Program-made: the position numbers and the translations under genes | From: Limimaricola cinnabarinus LL-001 | Lineage (GTDB): Bacteria > Pseudomonadota > Alphaproteobacteria > Rhodobacterales > Rhodobacteraceae | Assembly (NCBI RefSeq): GCF_000466965.1 | Contig: NZ_BATB01000005.1 | Location: forward strand, 1-64,000 | DNA length: 64,000 nt | Direction of reading: 5' to 3' | Notes under the pieces: model-generated | The model's input: the letters and a program-made list of their open reading frames with translations, nothing else | What the model was told of the DNA's origin: nothing | Database searches by the model: none | Part shown: piece by piece, positions 29,020 to 38,604 of the stretch | Layout of the letters: every line of letters starts with the position of its first letter | Position numbering within the stretch: the stretch's first letter is position 1

Positions 29020-30408
29020 ATGCGCTACGTCTCCACACGGGGCCAGGCCCCGAGCCTCTCCTTCGAGGAGGCGATGCTCACCGGGCTCGCCCGCGACGGC
29101 GGCCTCTACGTCCCCGAGACGGTGCCGATGTTCGACCGCGCCCAGATCGCGGCGATGGCGGGCCAGCCCTACGAGGAGGTGGCCTTCCGCGTGATGCGCC
29201 CCTTCATCGGCGACGCCTTCACCGAGGACGAGTTTCGTGGCCTGATCGCCGAGGCCTATGCGAGCTTTGCCCATCCGGCACGCGCGCCGCTCAATCAGAT
29301 CGGCGCGAACCATCACCTGCTTGAGCTGTTCCACGGGCCGACGCTGGCCTTCAAGGACTTCGCCATGCAGCTGATCGGCCAGCTGTTTCAGGCCTCGCTG
29401 GAGCGCTCGGGAGAGCGCATCACCATCGTCGGCGCGACCTCCGGCGACACGGGCTCGGCGGCGATCGAGGCGTTCCGAGGGCTGGCCAATGTCGACGTGG
29501 TGATCCTGTTCCCGCATGAGCGGATCTCGGAGGTGCAGCGCCGCCAGATGACGACGCCGTCGGAGGAGAACGTGCACAGCCTCGCGGTGACGGGCGATTT
29601 CGACGACTGCCAAGCCGCGCTCAAGGACATGTTCAACGACTTCGCCTTTCGCGACGAGGTGCGGCTCGCCGGCGTGAACTCGATCAACTGGGGCCGGGTG
29701 CTGGCGCAGGTGGTATATTACTTTACCGCCGCCACCACGCTCGGCGCGCCGCACCGCGAGGTGGACTTCACCGTGCCGACCGGCAATTTCGGCGACATCT
29801 ACGCGGGCGACATCGCGCGCCGTATGGGGCTGTCGATCGGGCGGCTGGTGATCGCCACCAACCGCAACGACATCCTGCACCGCACGATCCAGAGCGGCGA
29901 GCATCGCAAGTCCGGCGTGACGCCCACGATCAGCCCCTCGATGGACATCCAGGTCTCGTCGAACTTCGAGCGCGCGCTGTGGGACGCCTATGGGCGCGAT
30001 GGCGCCGCCGTTGCCCAGCTGATGGACGAGCTCAAGCGCGATGGCGGTTTCGCGGTGAGCCAAGGCGCCATCGGACGGTTGCGCGACGGCTTCGCCTCGG
30101 GATGCGCCTCCGAGGACGAAACCCGCGAGACGATCCGCCGCGTCCACGCCGAGACCGGCGAGCTCCTGTGCCCGCATTCCGCCGTCGGCGTTCATGTGGC
30201 CGAGGCGCATATCGGCGACAACCCGATGGTGACGCTGGCCACCGCGCACCCGGCAAAGTTCCCCGACGCGGTCGAGGCCGCCACCACGATCCGGCCGCCC
30301 CTTCCCACCCGCATGGCGGGGCTGTATGACCGGCCGGAACGGGTGACGCGGGTCGAGAACGATCTCGCCGCCCTGCAATCCGTCATTCGGGAGAAGATCG
30401 CACGGTGA
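29020..30408 (+). CDS. thrC: Threonine synthase
   Basis: A 462-residue PLP enzyme. It begins MRYVSTRG, and the PLP lysine is K112 in HGPTLAFKDFAMQL. GATSGDTGSAA and PTGNFGDIYAG are phosphate and cofactor loops. It converts O-phospho-L-homoserine to threonine. The frame opens 16 codons upstream inside the end of surf1, but the homology starts at the ATG at 29020. It overlaps the M16 peptidase gene by four bases (GTGA). Confidence 0.95.
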   Translation: MRYVSTRGQAPSLSFEEAMLTGLARDGGLYVPETVPMFDRAQIAAMAGQPYEEVAFRVMRPFIGDAFTEDEFRGLIAEAYASFAHPARAPLNQIGANHHLLELFHGPTLAFKDFAMQLIGQLFQASLERSGERITIVGATSGDTGSAAIEAFRGLANVDVVILFPHERISEVQRRQMTTPSEENVHSLAVTGDFDDCQAALKDMFNDFAFRDEVRLAGVNSINWGRVLAQVVYYFTAATTLGAPHREVDFTVPTGNFGDIYAGDIARRMGLSIGRLVIATNRNDILHRTIQSGEHRKSGVTPTISPSMDIQVSSNFERALWDAYGRDGAAVAQLMDELKRDGGFAVSQGAIGRLRDGFASGCASEDETRETIRRVHAETGELLCPHSAVGVHVAEAHIGDNPMVTLATAHPAKFPDAVEAATTIRPPLPTRMAGLYDRPERVTRVENDLAALQSVIREKIAR

Positions 30409-31670
30409 GTGTCCAGCTTCATACCCTGTCCAACGGCTTTCGCATCGCCACGGAGCGGATGCCGGGGCTGCAATCGGCCTCGATCGGCATCTGGGTGCTG
30501 GCCGGTGGCCGCCACGAAACCGCCGATCAGAACGGTATCGCGCATTTCCTTGAGCACATGGCGTTCAAGGGCACCAAGACGCGATCGGCGCTCGCTATCG
30601 CCGAGGCGATCGAGGATGTGGGCGGCTACATCAACGCCTACACCTCGCGCGAGATGACGGCCTATTACGCGCGGGTGCTGGGTCAGGACGTGAGGCTCGC
30701 GCTCGACGTGATCTCGGACATCCTGCTGAATCCGGTCTTCTCGGAGGAGGAGATCGAGGTCGAGCGGGGCGTGATCCTGCAGGAGATCGGTCAGGCGCTC
30801 GACACGCCCGACGACATCATCTTCGACTGGCTTCAGGAAGAAGCCTATCCCGATCAGCCCTTGGGCCGCACCATCCTCGGCCCCGCCGAGCGGGTCTCGG
30901 CCTTCAGCCGCGCCGATCTGGCGGATTTCACCCGTTCGCATTACGGCCCCGGTCAGCTGATCCTGTCGGCGGCGGGCGACGTGGACCACGACGAGATCGT
31001 GCGCGAAGCCGAGCGGCTGTTCGGCGGGCTCGCGCCGCGCGTCACCGCGCCGATCCAGCCGCCCGCGCGCTTCATGGGCGGCGAAAAGCGGGTCATCAAG
31101 CCGCTCGAACAGGTCCATTTCGCCATGGCGCTCGAAGGGCCGGACTACCGCGATCCCGCGATCTACACCGCGCAGATCTATGCCACGGCCCTGGGCGGCG
31201 GCATGTCTTCGCGGCTGTTCCAGAAGGTGCGCGAGGATCGCGGCCTGTGCTACACGATCTTCGCGCAGGCCGGGGCCTATGAAGACACCGGCATGACCAC
31301 GATCTATGCCGGCACCTCGGCCGAGGAGATCGGCGATCTGGCGCGGATCACCATGGACGAGATGAAGCGCGCCGCGCATGACATGTCCGAAGCCGAGGTC
31401 GCCCGCGCCCGCGCGCAGATGAAGGCCGGGATGCTAATGGGGCTGGAGAGTCCGTCGAACCGGGCCGAGCGTCTGGCACGGATGCTGGCGATCTGGGGCC
31501 GAGTGCCCGGCGTCGAGGAGGCGGTCGAGAAGATCGATGCCGTCACCGTCGAGGCCGTGCGCGACTTTGCCGCCCATGCGGCGGGCGGCGCGGGCAGCGC
31601 GCTGGCGCTCTACGGTCCGGCCGAGACCGCGCCGCACCTCGAAGAGCTGAAGGAAAGGCTCGCCGCCTGA
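30405..31670 (+). CDS. M16-family zinc metallopeptidase
   Basis: A 421-residue protein of the processing-peptidase-like type with the inverted zinc motif HFLEH (residues 47-51) and the downstream Glu in EVERGVILQEI. The second domain carries GGGMSSRLFQKVREDRGLCY. The GTG start overlaps the thrC stop. This family sits after thrC in many alphaproteobacteria and resembles mitochondrial processing peptidase beta; its bacterial substrate is not established. Confidence 0.93.
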   Translation: MSVQLHTLSNGFRIATERMPGLQSASIGIWVLAGGRHETADQNGIAHFLEHMAFKGTKTRSALAIAEAIEDVGGYINAYTSREMTAYYARVLGQDVRLALDVISDILLNPVFSEEEIEVERGVILQEIGQALDTPDDIIFDWLQEEAYPDQPLGRTILGPAERVSAFSRADLADFTRSHYGPGQLILSAAGDVDHDEIVREAERLFGGLAPRVTAPIQPPARFMGGEKRVIKPLEQVHFAMALEGPDYRDPAIYTAQIYATALGGGMSSRLFQKVREDRGLCYTIFAQAGAYEDTGMTTIYAGTSAEEIGDLARITMDEMKRAAHDMSEAEVARARAQMKAGMLMGLESPSNRAERLARMLAIWGRVPGVEEAVEKIDAVTVEAVRDFAAHAAGGAGSALALYGPAETAPHLEELKERLAA

Positions 31671-32254
31671 TGCTCGGCCAGCGTCGGCGGGTCCAGATCG
31701 AGACGGAACGGCTGACACTGCGCCCGCCGGTACATGGCGATTTTCGCGCGTGGGCGGCGCTGCGGCAGGATTCGGCGGCCTTCCTGACCCGGTGGGAGCC
31801 GACATGGGCGCCCGATCACCTGACGCGGCGCGCCTTCACCAATCGCGTCTACTGGGCGCAGCGGTCGATCAGCCAGAACACCGCGCTGCCGCTGTTCCTG
31901 ATCCGTCGCGAAGACGACATGCTCTTGGGCGCGATCACGCTCGACAACATCCGCCGCGGTCCGGCGCAGGCGGGCACCACCGGCTACTGGATCGGTGCGC
32001 CCTTCGCGCGGCGGGGCTACACGCGCGAAGCGGTGCAAGCGGTGGTGCACCATGCCTTCACCGCGATGGAGTTGAGCCGCATCGAAGCGGGCTGCCTGCC
32101 GGAGAACACGCCGTCGCGGCGGCTGCTGGAACGCTGCGGCTACAAGTACGAGGGCGTGGCGCAAAGCTACCTGCAGATCGACGGGCGCTGGCGCAACCAC
32201 GTGCTTTACGCCAACCTGCGGGCTGACCGGCGCGGGCGCACCGAGACCGGTTGA
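31670..32254 (+). CDS. GNAT acetyltransferase, RimJ/RimL-like
   Basis: A 194-residue GNAT protein: IETERLTLRPPVHGDFRAW opens the fold, GYWIGAPFARRGYTREAVQAV is the acetyl-CoA site, and ENTPSRRLLERCGYKYEG is the usual RimJ ending. It may acetylate the N-terminus of a ribosomal protein. The start overlaps the M16 stop by one base, so it is coupled to it. Confidence 0.9.
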   Translation: MLGQRRRVQIETERLTLRPPVHGDFRAWAALRQDSAAFLTRWEPTWAPDHLTRRAFTNRVYWAQRSISQNTALPLFLIRREDDMLLGAITLDNIRRGPAQAGTTGYWIGAPFARRGYTREAVQAVVHHAFTAMELSRIEAGCLPENTPSRRLLERCGYKYEGVAQSYLQIDGRWRNHVLYANLRADRRGRTETG

Positions 32255-32283
32255 CCGCCGATACGAGGCCAAGGGAGGTCCCC

Positions 32284-33693
32284 ATGCTCAATCCCGCGAC
32301 GCCGGAGTTCCTCGACACGCTGCGCGACCGGCTGCCCGAACCTGTCTTTCGCGACGCGGGCCCCGAACATCTCGAAGAGCCGCGCGGACGCTATCGCGGA
32401 CAGGGGCTGCTGCTGGCACCCGGCTCGACCGAGGAGGTGGCGACGATCCTTCAAGCCTGCCACACGGCCTGCGTCGGGGTGGTGCCGCATGGCGGCGGCA
32501 CCGGCCTCGTGGGCGGGCAGGTGATGCAGGGCGGCGTCGCCCCGGTGATCCTGTCTCTGGCGCGAATGACTGCGATCCGCGACGTCTTCCCCTCCGAAAA
32601 CGTGATGCTGGCCGAGGCGGGCGCGATCCTTGCCGACGTGCAGCGGGCGGCGCGCGAGGCGGGGCGAATGTTTCCCCTCTCGCTCGCTTCTGAAGGCTCT
32701 GCCCGGATCGGCGGGCTGCTTTCGACCAATGCGGGCGGGCTCAACGTGCTGCGCTATGGCAATGCGCGTGCGCAGTGCCTCGGGCTCGAGGTGGTGATGG
32801 CCACGGGCGAGGTCTGGCACGGGCTGACGCGGCTCTACAAGGACAACACCGGCTATGATTTGCGCGATCTGATGATCGGCGCCGAGGGCACGCTCGGCAT
32901 CATCACCGCCGCCGCGCTGAGGATGGCGCCGGTTCCCGCCGCTTCGGGCTCGGCGCTGTTTCACGTGGCCTCGCCGCGCGCGGCGCTCGATCTTCTGGCG
33001 CTGGCGCGCGACCGGGTGGGCGACACCGTCACCGCCTTCGAACTGATGCATCGGCAGGGGCCGGAGTTCCTGATCGAGGCCGGTCTCGATGCGCGGGTGC
33101 CGCTTGATCCGCTGCCCGAATGGATGGTGCTGATGGAGCTGGGCCTGCCCGAGGGGTTGCGCCCCGAGGACAGCCTCGCCGCGATCTTCGAGGCGGCGGT
33201 GGCGGCAGGCCTCAGTGCGGATGGCGTCATCGCCTCGTCGGAGACGCAGGCCGAGGCGCTCTGGGCAATCCGCGAGACGATCCCCGAGGCCAACCGCCGC
33301 ATCGGCTCGATTTCCTCGCATGACATCTCGGTGCCGCTCTCGGCACTGCCTGATTTCATCGAGCAGGCCGAACCGGTGCTGCGCGCCTTGGGCAATGTGC
33401 GGATCAACTGCTTTGGCCATCTCGGGGACGGCAACCTGCATTACAATGTGTTCCCGCCCAAGGGACGCACGCGCGAGGAGTTCGAGGAGATCCGCCTGCG
33501 CGTGAAGGAGATTGTCCACGATCTCGCGCATGGCTTCGGCGGTTCGGTCAGCGCCGAACATGGCATCGGACGGCTCAAGGTGGACGATCTGGAGCGTTAT
33601 GGCGACCCGGTGAAACTGTCGATGATGCGGGCGATCAAGACGGCGCTCGACCCGCATGGCATCCTGAACCCGGGCGCGGTCCTCAGAGGCTGA
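32284..33693 (+). CDS. FAD-binding oxidase/dehydrogenase (D-2-hydroxyacid dehydrogenase type)
   Basis: A 469-residue VAO/PCMH-fold flavoprotein. The FAD domain has VVPHGGGTGLVGGQ, SEGSARIGGLLSTNAGG and YDLRDLMIGAEGTLGIIT. The C-terminal FAD-oxidase domain has CFGHLGDGNLHYN and SVSAEHGIGRLK, features shared with GlcD, D-lactate and D-2-hydroxyglutarate dehydrogenases. Its substrate is therefore probably a D-2-hydroxyacid, which is inference. GGGAGG before ATG 32284 fixes the start; a TTG 11 codons earlier is weaker. Confidence 0.9.
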   Translation: MLNPATPEFLDTLRDRLPEPVFRDAGPEHLEEPRGRYRGQGLLLAPGSTEEVATILQACHTACVGVVPHGGGTGLVGGQVMQGGVAPVILSLARMTAIRDVFPSENVMLAEAGAILADVQRAAREAGRMFPLSLASEGSARIGGLLSTNAGGLNVLRYGNARAQCLGLEVVMATGEVWHGLTRLYKDNTGYDLRDLMIGAEGTLGIITAAALRMAPVPAASGSALFHVASPRAALDLLALARDRVGDTVTAFELMHRQGPEFLIEAGLDARVPLDPLPEWMVLMELGLPEGLRPEDSLAAIFEAAVAAGLSADGVIASSETQAEALWAIRETIPEANRRIGSISSHDISVPLSALPDFIEQAEPVLRALGNVRINCFGHLGDGNLHYNVFPPKGRTREEFEEIRLRVKEIVHDLAHGFGGSVSAEHGIGRLKVDDLERYGDPVKLSMMRAIKTALDPHGILNPGAVLRG

Positions 33694-33704
33694 GGCCGGA
33701 CGGG

Positions 33705-33732
33705 CGAATGGCCGCGTCTTCGCGGCCATTCG
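33705..33732. terminator. Perfect 12-base hairpin between convergent genes
   Basis: CGAATGGCCGCG (33705-33716) and its complement (33721-33732) flank a TCTT loop. It lies 12 bases after the FAD-oxidase stop and 35 before the convergent CsbD gene ends. No T tract follows on either strand, so termination strength is uncertain; the position favours a terminator. Confidence 0.6.
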
Positions 33733-33766
33733 GGTCATGCATGTGACCAAGGTTTCGGTGAAGGGT

Positions 33767-33949
33767 TCAGATATCGTCGCCCAACGCGCCCTTGATGGAG
33801 CCGGAGACGTTCTGGGCCGTGCCGCGCGCCTTCTGGCCCTTGCCCTCGGTGCGCAGCTTGTCGTCGCCTGTCGCTTCGCCGACGGCATCCTTGACGGAGC
33901 CGGCGGCCTTGTTGGCGGCAGCCTTCGTCTTGTCGATGAACTCACCCAT
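33767..33949 (-). CDS. CsbD-family stress protein
   Basis: A 60-residue hydrophilic protein with the CsbD pattern: DKTKAAANKAAGSVKDAVGEATGDDKLRTEGK, then GKGQKARGTAQNV. Small, soluble, helical or disordered, and usually induced by general stress; the mechanism is unknown. ATG 33949 has GAGGA seven bases upstream; a GTG two codons earlier would put that site too close. Confidence 0.85.
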   Translation of the reverse strand: MGEFIDKTKAAANKAAGSVKDAVGEATGDDKLRTEGKGQKARGTAQNVSGSIKGALGDDI

Positions 33950-34083
33950 AGGCACATCCTCGCGCTACGCGGGCGGGCGGTGATCGCCTCGGCTCCGCAA
34001 TATGCGAGATAAACCCTCCGGGCCTGACATTGGTTGCTCGCCGGGGTGCGCCATCGCGATCAATTCGACGAGATCATCCGTGC

Positions 34084-34614
34084 TCAGGCGCCCTCATAGG
34101 CGCAGAGCGCCTCGACCCGCTGACCCAGGCCTTCGAGCCGCGCGCGACCGCCGAGATCCTTGAGATCGATCACGAAGGCGCAGACCACCACCTCGGCCCC
34201 CAGCCGTTCGATGAGCCGCAGCCCCGCTTCGGCGGTGCCGCCCGTGGCGAGCAGGTCGTCGACCAGAAGCACCTTCTGGCCCGCATGCAGGGCATCGTCA
34301 TGCATCTCGACCACCGCCTCGCCATATTCCAGCGTATAGGCTTGCTCGATGGTGCGACCGGGCAGCTTGCCCTTCTTGCGGATCGGCACGAAGCCGGTGC
34401 CGAGCCGATCGGCCAGCGCGCCGCCAAGGATGAAGCCGCGCGCCTCCAACCCCGCGACGGTATCGATCTCGAGCCCTTCGCAGGCCGCCACCAACCCCTC
34501 GATGGCAAGGCGCAGCCCGTCGCGGTCGGCGAACAGCGTCGTCACGTCACGAAACTGGATCCCCTCATGCGGGAAATCGGGGATGGTGCGGATGTAGTCG
34601 GTCACATGGGCCAT
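34084..34614 (-). CDS. apt: Adenine phosphoribosyltransferase
   Basis: A 176-residue protein. Family marks are [18 protein letters not shown] at the start, [14 protein letters not shown], and the PRPP-binding [13 protein letters not shown] (115-127). It salvages adenine to AMP with PRPP. AAGGA six bases before the ATG at 34614 sets the start. It is divergent from the SulP transporter across 200 bases in which no further gene was seen. Confidence 0.95.
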   Translation of the reverse strand: MAHVTDYIRTIPDFPHEGIQFRDVTTLFADRDGLRLAIEGLVAACEGLEIDTVAGLEARGFILGGALADRLGTGFVPIRKKGKLPGRTIEQAYTLEYGEAVVEMHDDALHAGQKVLLVDDLLATGGTAEAGLRLIERLGAEVVVCAFVIDLKDLGGRARLEGLGQRVEALCAYEGA

Positions 34615-34814
34615 GACGGCTCCTTGCTGGAGGGCGGGGCAAGGCACCCCGCATCAAATCTTGTGCCCCTGATGTGGGCGGCGCGTTCATAAAGCCCACG
34701 GCGGCCGTTGCGAAGCCCGATTCGGGGAAACGGCGCGTTTGCGGGTTCCGTCACACGGCAGCGTGGGCTATGCCCGCACCGCAGCCCGAACACCTATCAT
34801 GCGAAAGTGAGCCG

Positions 34815-36407
34815 ATGAGCCGATCTCCGCTGGCCGTGCTGGCCAATGCCGTTTCCTCCGAGAACGCCCCAGCCCTGCCAAGCTCGGCGGCCGACTACAA
34901 GACCGAGATCCTGTCAGGCCTCACCGTAGCGCTGGCGCTGGTACCCGAAGCCGTGGCCTTCGCCTTCGTCGCCGGGGTGAACCCGCTCGTAGGTCTCTAC
35001 GCGGCCTTTCTCGTCGGCATCATCACCGCGTTGATCGGCGGCCGGCCAGGTATGGTCTCGGGCGCTACCGGCGCGCTCGCGGTCGTCATGGTCAGCCTCG
35101 TGGCCGATCACGGGGTCGAATACCTCTTCGCCACCGTGGTGCTGATGGGCATCCTTCAGGTGCTTGCCGGGATCTTCCGGCTGGGCAAGTTCATGCGCCT
35201 CGTTCCGCACCCGGTGATGCTCGGCTTCGTCAATGGCCTCGCGATCGTCATCGGCCTGTCGCAACTCGAACAGTTCCACGATCCCGCGACAGGCGGCTTC
35301 CTGTCGGGCTTTCCGCTGGTGCTGATGCTGGGCCTCGTGGCGCTCACCATGTTCATCATCTGGATCATGCCGCGCTTCACCCGCGCAATCCCCGCGCCGC
35401 TCGCCGCCATCGGCATCGTCGCCGCGCTCGTGATCGGCTTTGGCCTGCCGGTGCCGCGCGTCGGCGATCTGGCGCAGATCTCGGGCGGTCTGCCCGAATT
35501 CTCGATCCCGCTGGTGCCTTTGAACCTCGAGACCTTCGGCATCATCCTGCCCTATGCGCTGATCCTCGCGGCCATCGGCCTGATCGAAAGCCTGCTGACG
35601 CTCAACCTTGTTTCCGAGATCACCGGCAAGCGCGGGGGTGCCAGCCAGGAATGCGTGGCGCAGGGCATCGCCAACGTCGTCACCGGCTTCTTCGGCGGCA
35701 TGGGCGGCTGTGCGATGATCGGCCAGTCGATGATCAACGTCTCCTCGGGCGGGCGCACCCGTCTCGCCGCCGCCTCGGCCGCGATCTTCCTATTGTGCTT
35801 CATCCTCTTCGCCGCCCCGGTGATCGAGCAGATCCCGCTTGCGGCCCTCGTGGGGGTGATGTTCATGGTCGTCATCGGCACTTTCGCGTGGAACACCTTC
35901 CGGGTGATGCGCCGGGTGCCGCGCGTCGATGCCATCGTCATCGTTTTGGTGACCGTCATCACCGTGCTGACCGACCTTGCCACCGCCGTGGTCGCGGGCG
36001 TCATCGTCTCGGCGCTGGCCTATGCCTGGCAGAACGCCACCCGGATCGGGGCGCGCACCTACCGCACCGAGGACGGCGCCAAGGTCTACAAGGTGCAGGG
36101 CCCGCTCTTCTTCGGCTCGGCCGACGGCTTCTCCGAACTGTTCCAGGTCGAGACCGACCCCGACCATGTGATCGTCGATTTCGAGCACAGCCGCGTCGCC
36201 GACCAATCGGCGCTGGCGGCGATCGAGGGGATGGCGGATCGCTACACGGCGGCGGGCAAGCGGTTGGTGCTGCGGCACCTCTCGCCCGACTGCCACGCGC
36301 TTTTGCGTCGCGCGGGCCAGCTTGTGGTCGAGAGCGACGATGATCCCAATTACGGCGTCGCGGTGGATTACGATGTCCAGCCGGGCGCGCTTGGCGGCGG
36401 GCACTGA
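34815..36407 (+). CDS. SulP-family anion transporter with STAS domain
   Basis: A 530-residue membrane protein. The transporter core (about residues 25-400) has the SLC26/SulP marks [24 protein letters not shown] and [24 protein letters not shown]-terminal STAS domain (about 425-520) contains [13 protein letters not shown] and [11 protein letters not shown]. Members carry sulfate, bicarbonate or other anions with sodium or protons; which one is not evident here, and no carbonic anhydrase or sulfate gene adjoins it. Confidence 0.9.
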   Translation: MSRSPLAVLANAVSSENAPALPSSAADYKTEILSGLTVALALVPEAVAFAFVAGVNPLVGLYAAFLVGIITALIGGRPGMVSGATGALAVVMVSLVADHGVEYLFATVVLMGILQVLAGIFRLGKFMRLVPHPVMLGFVNGLAIVIGLSQLEQFHDPATGGFLSGFPLVLMLGLVALTMFIIWIMPRFTRAIPAPLAAIGIVAALVIGFGLPVPRVGDLAQISGGLPEFSIPLVPLNLETFGIILPYALILAAIGLIESLLTLNLVSEITGKRGGASQECVAQGIANVVTGFFGGMGGCAMIGQSMINVSSGGRTRLAAASAAIFLLCFILFAAPVIEQIPLAALVGVMFMVVIGTFAWNTFRVMRRVPRVDAIVIVLVTVITVLTDLATAVVAGVIVSALAYAWQNATRIGARTYRTEDGAKVYKVQGPLFFGSADGFSELFQVETDPDHVIVDFEHSRVADQSALAAIEGMADRYTAAGKRLVLRHLSPDCHALLRRAGQLVVESDDDPNYGVAVDYDVQPGALGGGH

Positions 36408-36473
36408 AGGCTCCGGCAGCGGGGCCGGACCAAACCCGCGCGTCATGAGTATTTTAGGCGTGAAGTCAGTGGA

Positions 36474-36500
36474 AAGGGCGGTCTCCTGGAGGCCGCCCTT
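36474..36500. terminator. Bidirectional hairpin terminator candidate
   Basis: AAGGGCGGTCTCC (36474-36486) pairs with GGAGGCCGCCCTT (36488-36500), allowing one G-U pair. The hairpin lies between the convergent SulP gene (ends 36407) and flavin reductase gene (ends 36506). T tracts are short on both sides. Confidence 0.55.
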
Positions 36501-36505
36501 GACGT

Positions 36506-37111
36506 TTACTGGCCCGGTCGGGTGAGGCTGAACAATTCGCTCACGCGGGTGTAATCGCGGTAGCCGAGGCGGGCGAGCGGCTCGTAGGTGGTGACGTCGA
36601 AGCGACCGTCGACCACGCAATCGTCGCGCATGTGGATGCCCGTCACCTCGCCGATGGCCATGAAGTTGTGCGCGCCCTTGAGATCCACGATCCTCACCAG
36701 CCGGCATTCGAGAGAGGCCGGGGCATTCGCCACGCGCGAACAGGCTATGGTGTCGCAAGCGGCGCGTTCGATGTTCGCGTGCGCGAACTCATCCTGCTCC
36801 TTGGGCCACGGCCCCGAGGTCGCGTTCATTGCGTCGCGTGCGGCATATTCGACGATGTTGACGCAGAACTGCCCGGTCTCGCGTATGTTGAACATCGTGT
36901 CCTTGGACCACGGCCGGTCCTCTTTGGCCGAGGTCGAGGCGAACATCACCTGCGGCGGCACATAGGCCACAGCATTGAAGAAGGAGTAGGGGGCGAGGTT
37001 CTCGCTTCCGTCCGGACCGCGCGTCGAGACCCAAGCGATCGGGCGCGGAGATACGATGGCGTTGAACGGGTTGTGCGGCAGGCCATGGCCGTCCTCGGGG
37101 CGGTAGAACAT
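36506..37111 (-). CDS. Flavin reductase family protein
   Basis: A 201-residue flavin reductase-like (FMN-binding split barrel) protein. HNPFNAIVSPRPIAWVSTRG and NLAPYSFFNAVAYVPPQVMF are the FMN-binding segments, and FCVNIVEYAARDAMNATSG follows. It probably binds FMN and may act as an oxidoreductase or supply reduced flavin; no monooxygenase partner is nearby. GGAGGAG eight bases before ATG 37111 supports that start over an ATG two codons earlier. Confidence 0.9.
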   Translation of the reverse strand: MFYRPEDGHGLPHNPFNAIVSPRPIAWVSTRGPDGSENLAPYSFFNAVAYVPPQVMFASTSAKEDRPWSKDTMFNIRETGQFCVNIVEYAARDAMNATSGPWPKEQDEFAHANIERAACDTIACSRVANAPASLECRLVRIVDLKGAHNFMAIGEVTGIHMRDDCVVDGRFDVTTYEPLARLGYRDYTRVSELFSLTRPGQ

Positions 37112-37202
37112 CGGCATCTCCTCCTTGGTCACGCCAGAGGTAGCGGTCGTGCCGCACCCGGTCCAGCGCGGAACGGTTTGCACCGCCTCGGCGCCGTGCT
37201 AG

Positions 37203-37227
37203 GGCGCGGCGCGGCGCGGCGCGGCGC
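37203..37227. repeat. GGCGC pentanucleotide repeat, five units
   Basis: Five exact GGCGC units are followed by GGCGGCGGCGCC. The array lies between the divergent flavin reductase and GNAT genes, within 60 bases of the GNAT start. A change in copy number would move promoter elements; whether it varies is unknown. Confidence 0.8.
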
Positions 37228-37259
37228 GGCGGCGGCGCCGACAGGGGCGGGAGGGATCA

Positions 37260-37748
37260 ATGGCCGAAATCGCGCGGGAAGAGGCCGGGGATCACCAAGA
37301 GGTCGAGGCCCTTTATGATCTGTGTTTCGCGCCCGGGCGCGAGGCCCTTTCCTCCTACCGTCTGCGTGAAGGCGTGGCGCCTCAGGCCGAGCTGTGCCTC
37401 GTCGCGCGTGGCCGTGCGGGCGAGGCGGCGGGCGCGATCCGAACCTGGCCGGTGCGGGTTGGCGGTCATGCGGCGCTGCTGCTTGGCCCCGTGGCCGTGC
37501 ACCCGGTGCGACAGGGCGAGGGGCTTGGCGCGCTCTTGATCTTCGAGGTGCTTGAGCGCGCGCGCGCGGGCAGGCATCCGCGCATGATGCTGGTGGGCGA
37601 CGCGCCCTATTATGGCCGCTTCGGCTTTGCGCGGCTCGACGGGGTGATCATGCCGCCGCCCACCAACCCCGAACGGGTGTTGGGCATAGCGCTCGAAGAC
37701 GGGGCTTGGGATGGCATACGGGGCGAGGTTTCGCCCGAGGCAGACTGA
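37260..37748 (+). CDS. GNAT N-acetyltransferase, YhbS-like
   Basis: A 162-residue GNAT protein. LGPVAVHPVRQGEGLGALLI is the acetyl-CoA loop (Q-x-x-G-x-G), and MLVGDAPYYGRFGFARL is the YhbS-type ending in which the enzyme recognises a small molecule or tRNA-linked substrate. Substrate unknown. GGGAGGG lies about five bases before the ATG. Confidence 0.88.
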   Translation: MAEIAREEAGDHQEVEALYDLCFAPGREALSSYRLREGVAPQAELCLVARGRAGEAAGAIRTWPVRVGGHAALLLGPVAVHPVRQGEGLGALLIFEVLERARAGRHPRMMLVGDAPYYGRFGFARLDGVIMPPPTNPERVLGIALEDGAWDGIRGEVSPEAD

Positions 37749-37789
37749 GGCGGATTGAAAACCGCCTCGCGCATCCCAAGTATCGGCGC

Positions 37790-37906
37790 ATGAGCACCCC
37801 CATTCGCGAGATCAACCCCAAAAGTCCGCCCCAGCCGCTCGATGACGCGGTCAAGGCCGAGATCGTGGCGCTCGCGGAGCGGCAGGCGCGGGCGGGACGC
37901 GGCTGA
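37790..37906 (+). CDS. Small conserved-looking protein coupled to EcsC
   Basis: A 38-residue frame: MSTPIREINPKSPPQPLDDA, then a helix VKAEIVALAERQARAGRG. Its TGA overlaps the EcsC ATG by one base, so it may be a leader for translational coupling or a short protein of its own. Codon use matches its neighbours. No family recognised. Confidence 0.5.
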   Translation: MSTPIREINPKSPPQPLDDAVKAEIVALAERQARAGRG

Positions 37907-38604
37907 TGCGGATCGTCAATCTCGCGGGCGACAGGGTCGAGAGCGGCATGAGAATGCTGCCCAAACCGGCCCGCGCGCGTATCGAGATAGCCGCCCGCGG
38001 CGCGCTGTCGCGCAGCTATGACGTCGCCAGCCGGACGCGCGCGCCGGGCAATGGCGCCGGGGCGCTTGAGGCGGCCTTCGGGACCGACAGGGCCGCGCGC
38101 ATCATGGCGACGCTCTCCGGCGCGCTGGGCGGGCTTGGCGGCCTGACCACGGCTTTGGCGGAACTGCCCGTGGCCACCACCATGATCTTTCGCGCCGTTC
38201 AACGCGTGGCGGAGGCGAATGGTGAAGACCCGCTGAGCGAGGAAACCCGCGCCGAATGCCTGCGTGTCTTCGGCGCGGGCGCGCCGGGCGGGGAGGATGA
38301 CGGCGTCGATACTGCCTTTCTTGGCGCGCGGTTGGGGTTGTCAGGCGTTGCCGTGAACCGGCTGATCTCCCGCGTGGCCCCGCGCTTTGCCACCGTGCTG
38401 GGCCAGAAGCTCGCGGGGCAGGCGGTGCCGATCCTCGGCGCGGCGGCGGGGGCGGGGACGAACTATGCGTTCATCGACTACTACGTGGAGGTGGCGCATG
38501 TGCATTTCGGCCTGCGCCGGCTGGCGCGGCTGCATGGTGAGGAGAGGGTGCTCGAAAGCTTTCATGCCGCGCTCAACCGCCGCCGAATGCCGACGCGCCG
38601 CTAG
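37906..38604 (+). CDS. EcsC family protein
   Basis: A 232-residue protein. The central region ([37 protein letters not shown]) and the glycine/alanine-rich [29 protein letters not shown] are typical of EcsC proteins, which are predicted membrane-associated and of unclear role. It is named after a gene near an ABC exporter in Bacillus. Its stop interlocks with that of arsH in a shared CTAG. Confidence 0.85.
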   Translation: MRIVNLAGDRVESGMRMLPKPARARIEIAARGALSRSYDVASRTRAPGNGAGALEAAFGTDRAARIMATLSGALGGLGGLTTALAELPVATTMIFRAVQRVAEANGEDPLSEETRAECLRVFGAGAPGGEDDGVDTAFLGARLGLSGVAVNRLISRVAPRFATVLGQKLAGQAVPILGAAAGAGTNYAFIDYYVEVAHVHFGLRRLARLHGEERVLESFHAALNRRRMPTRR

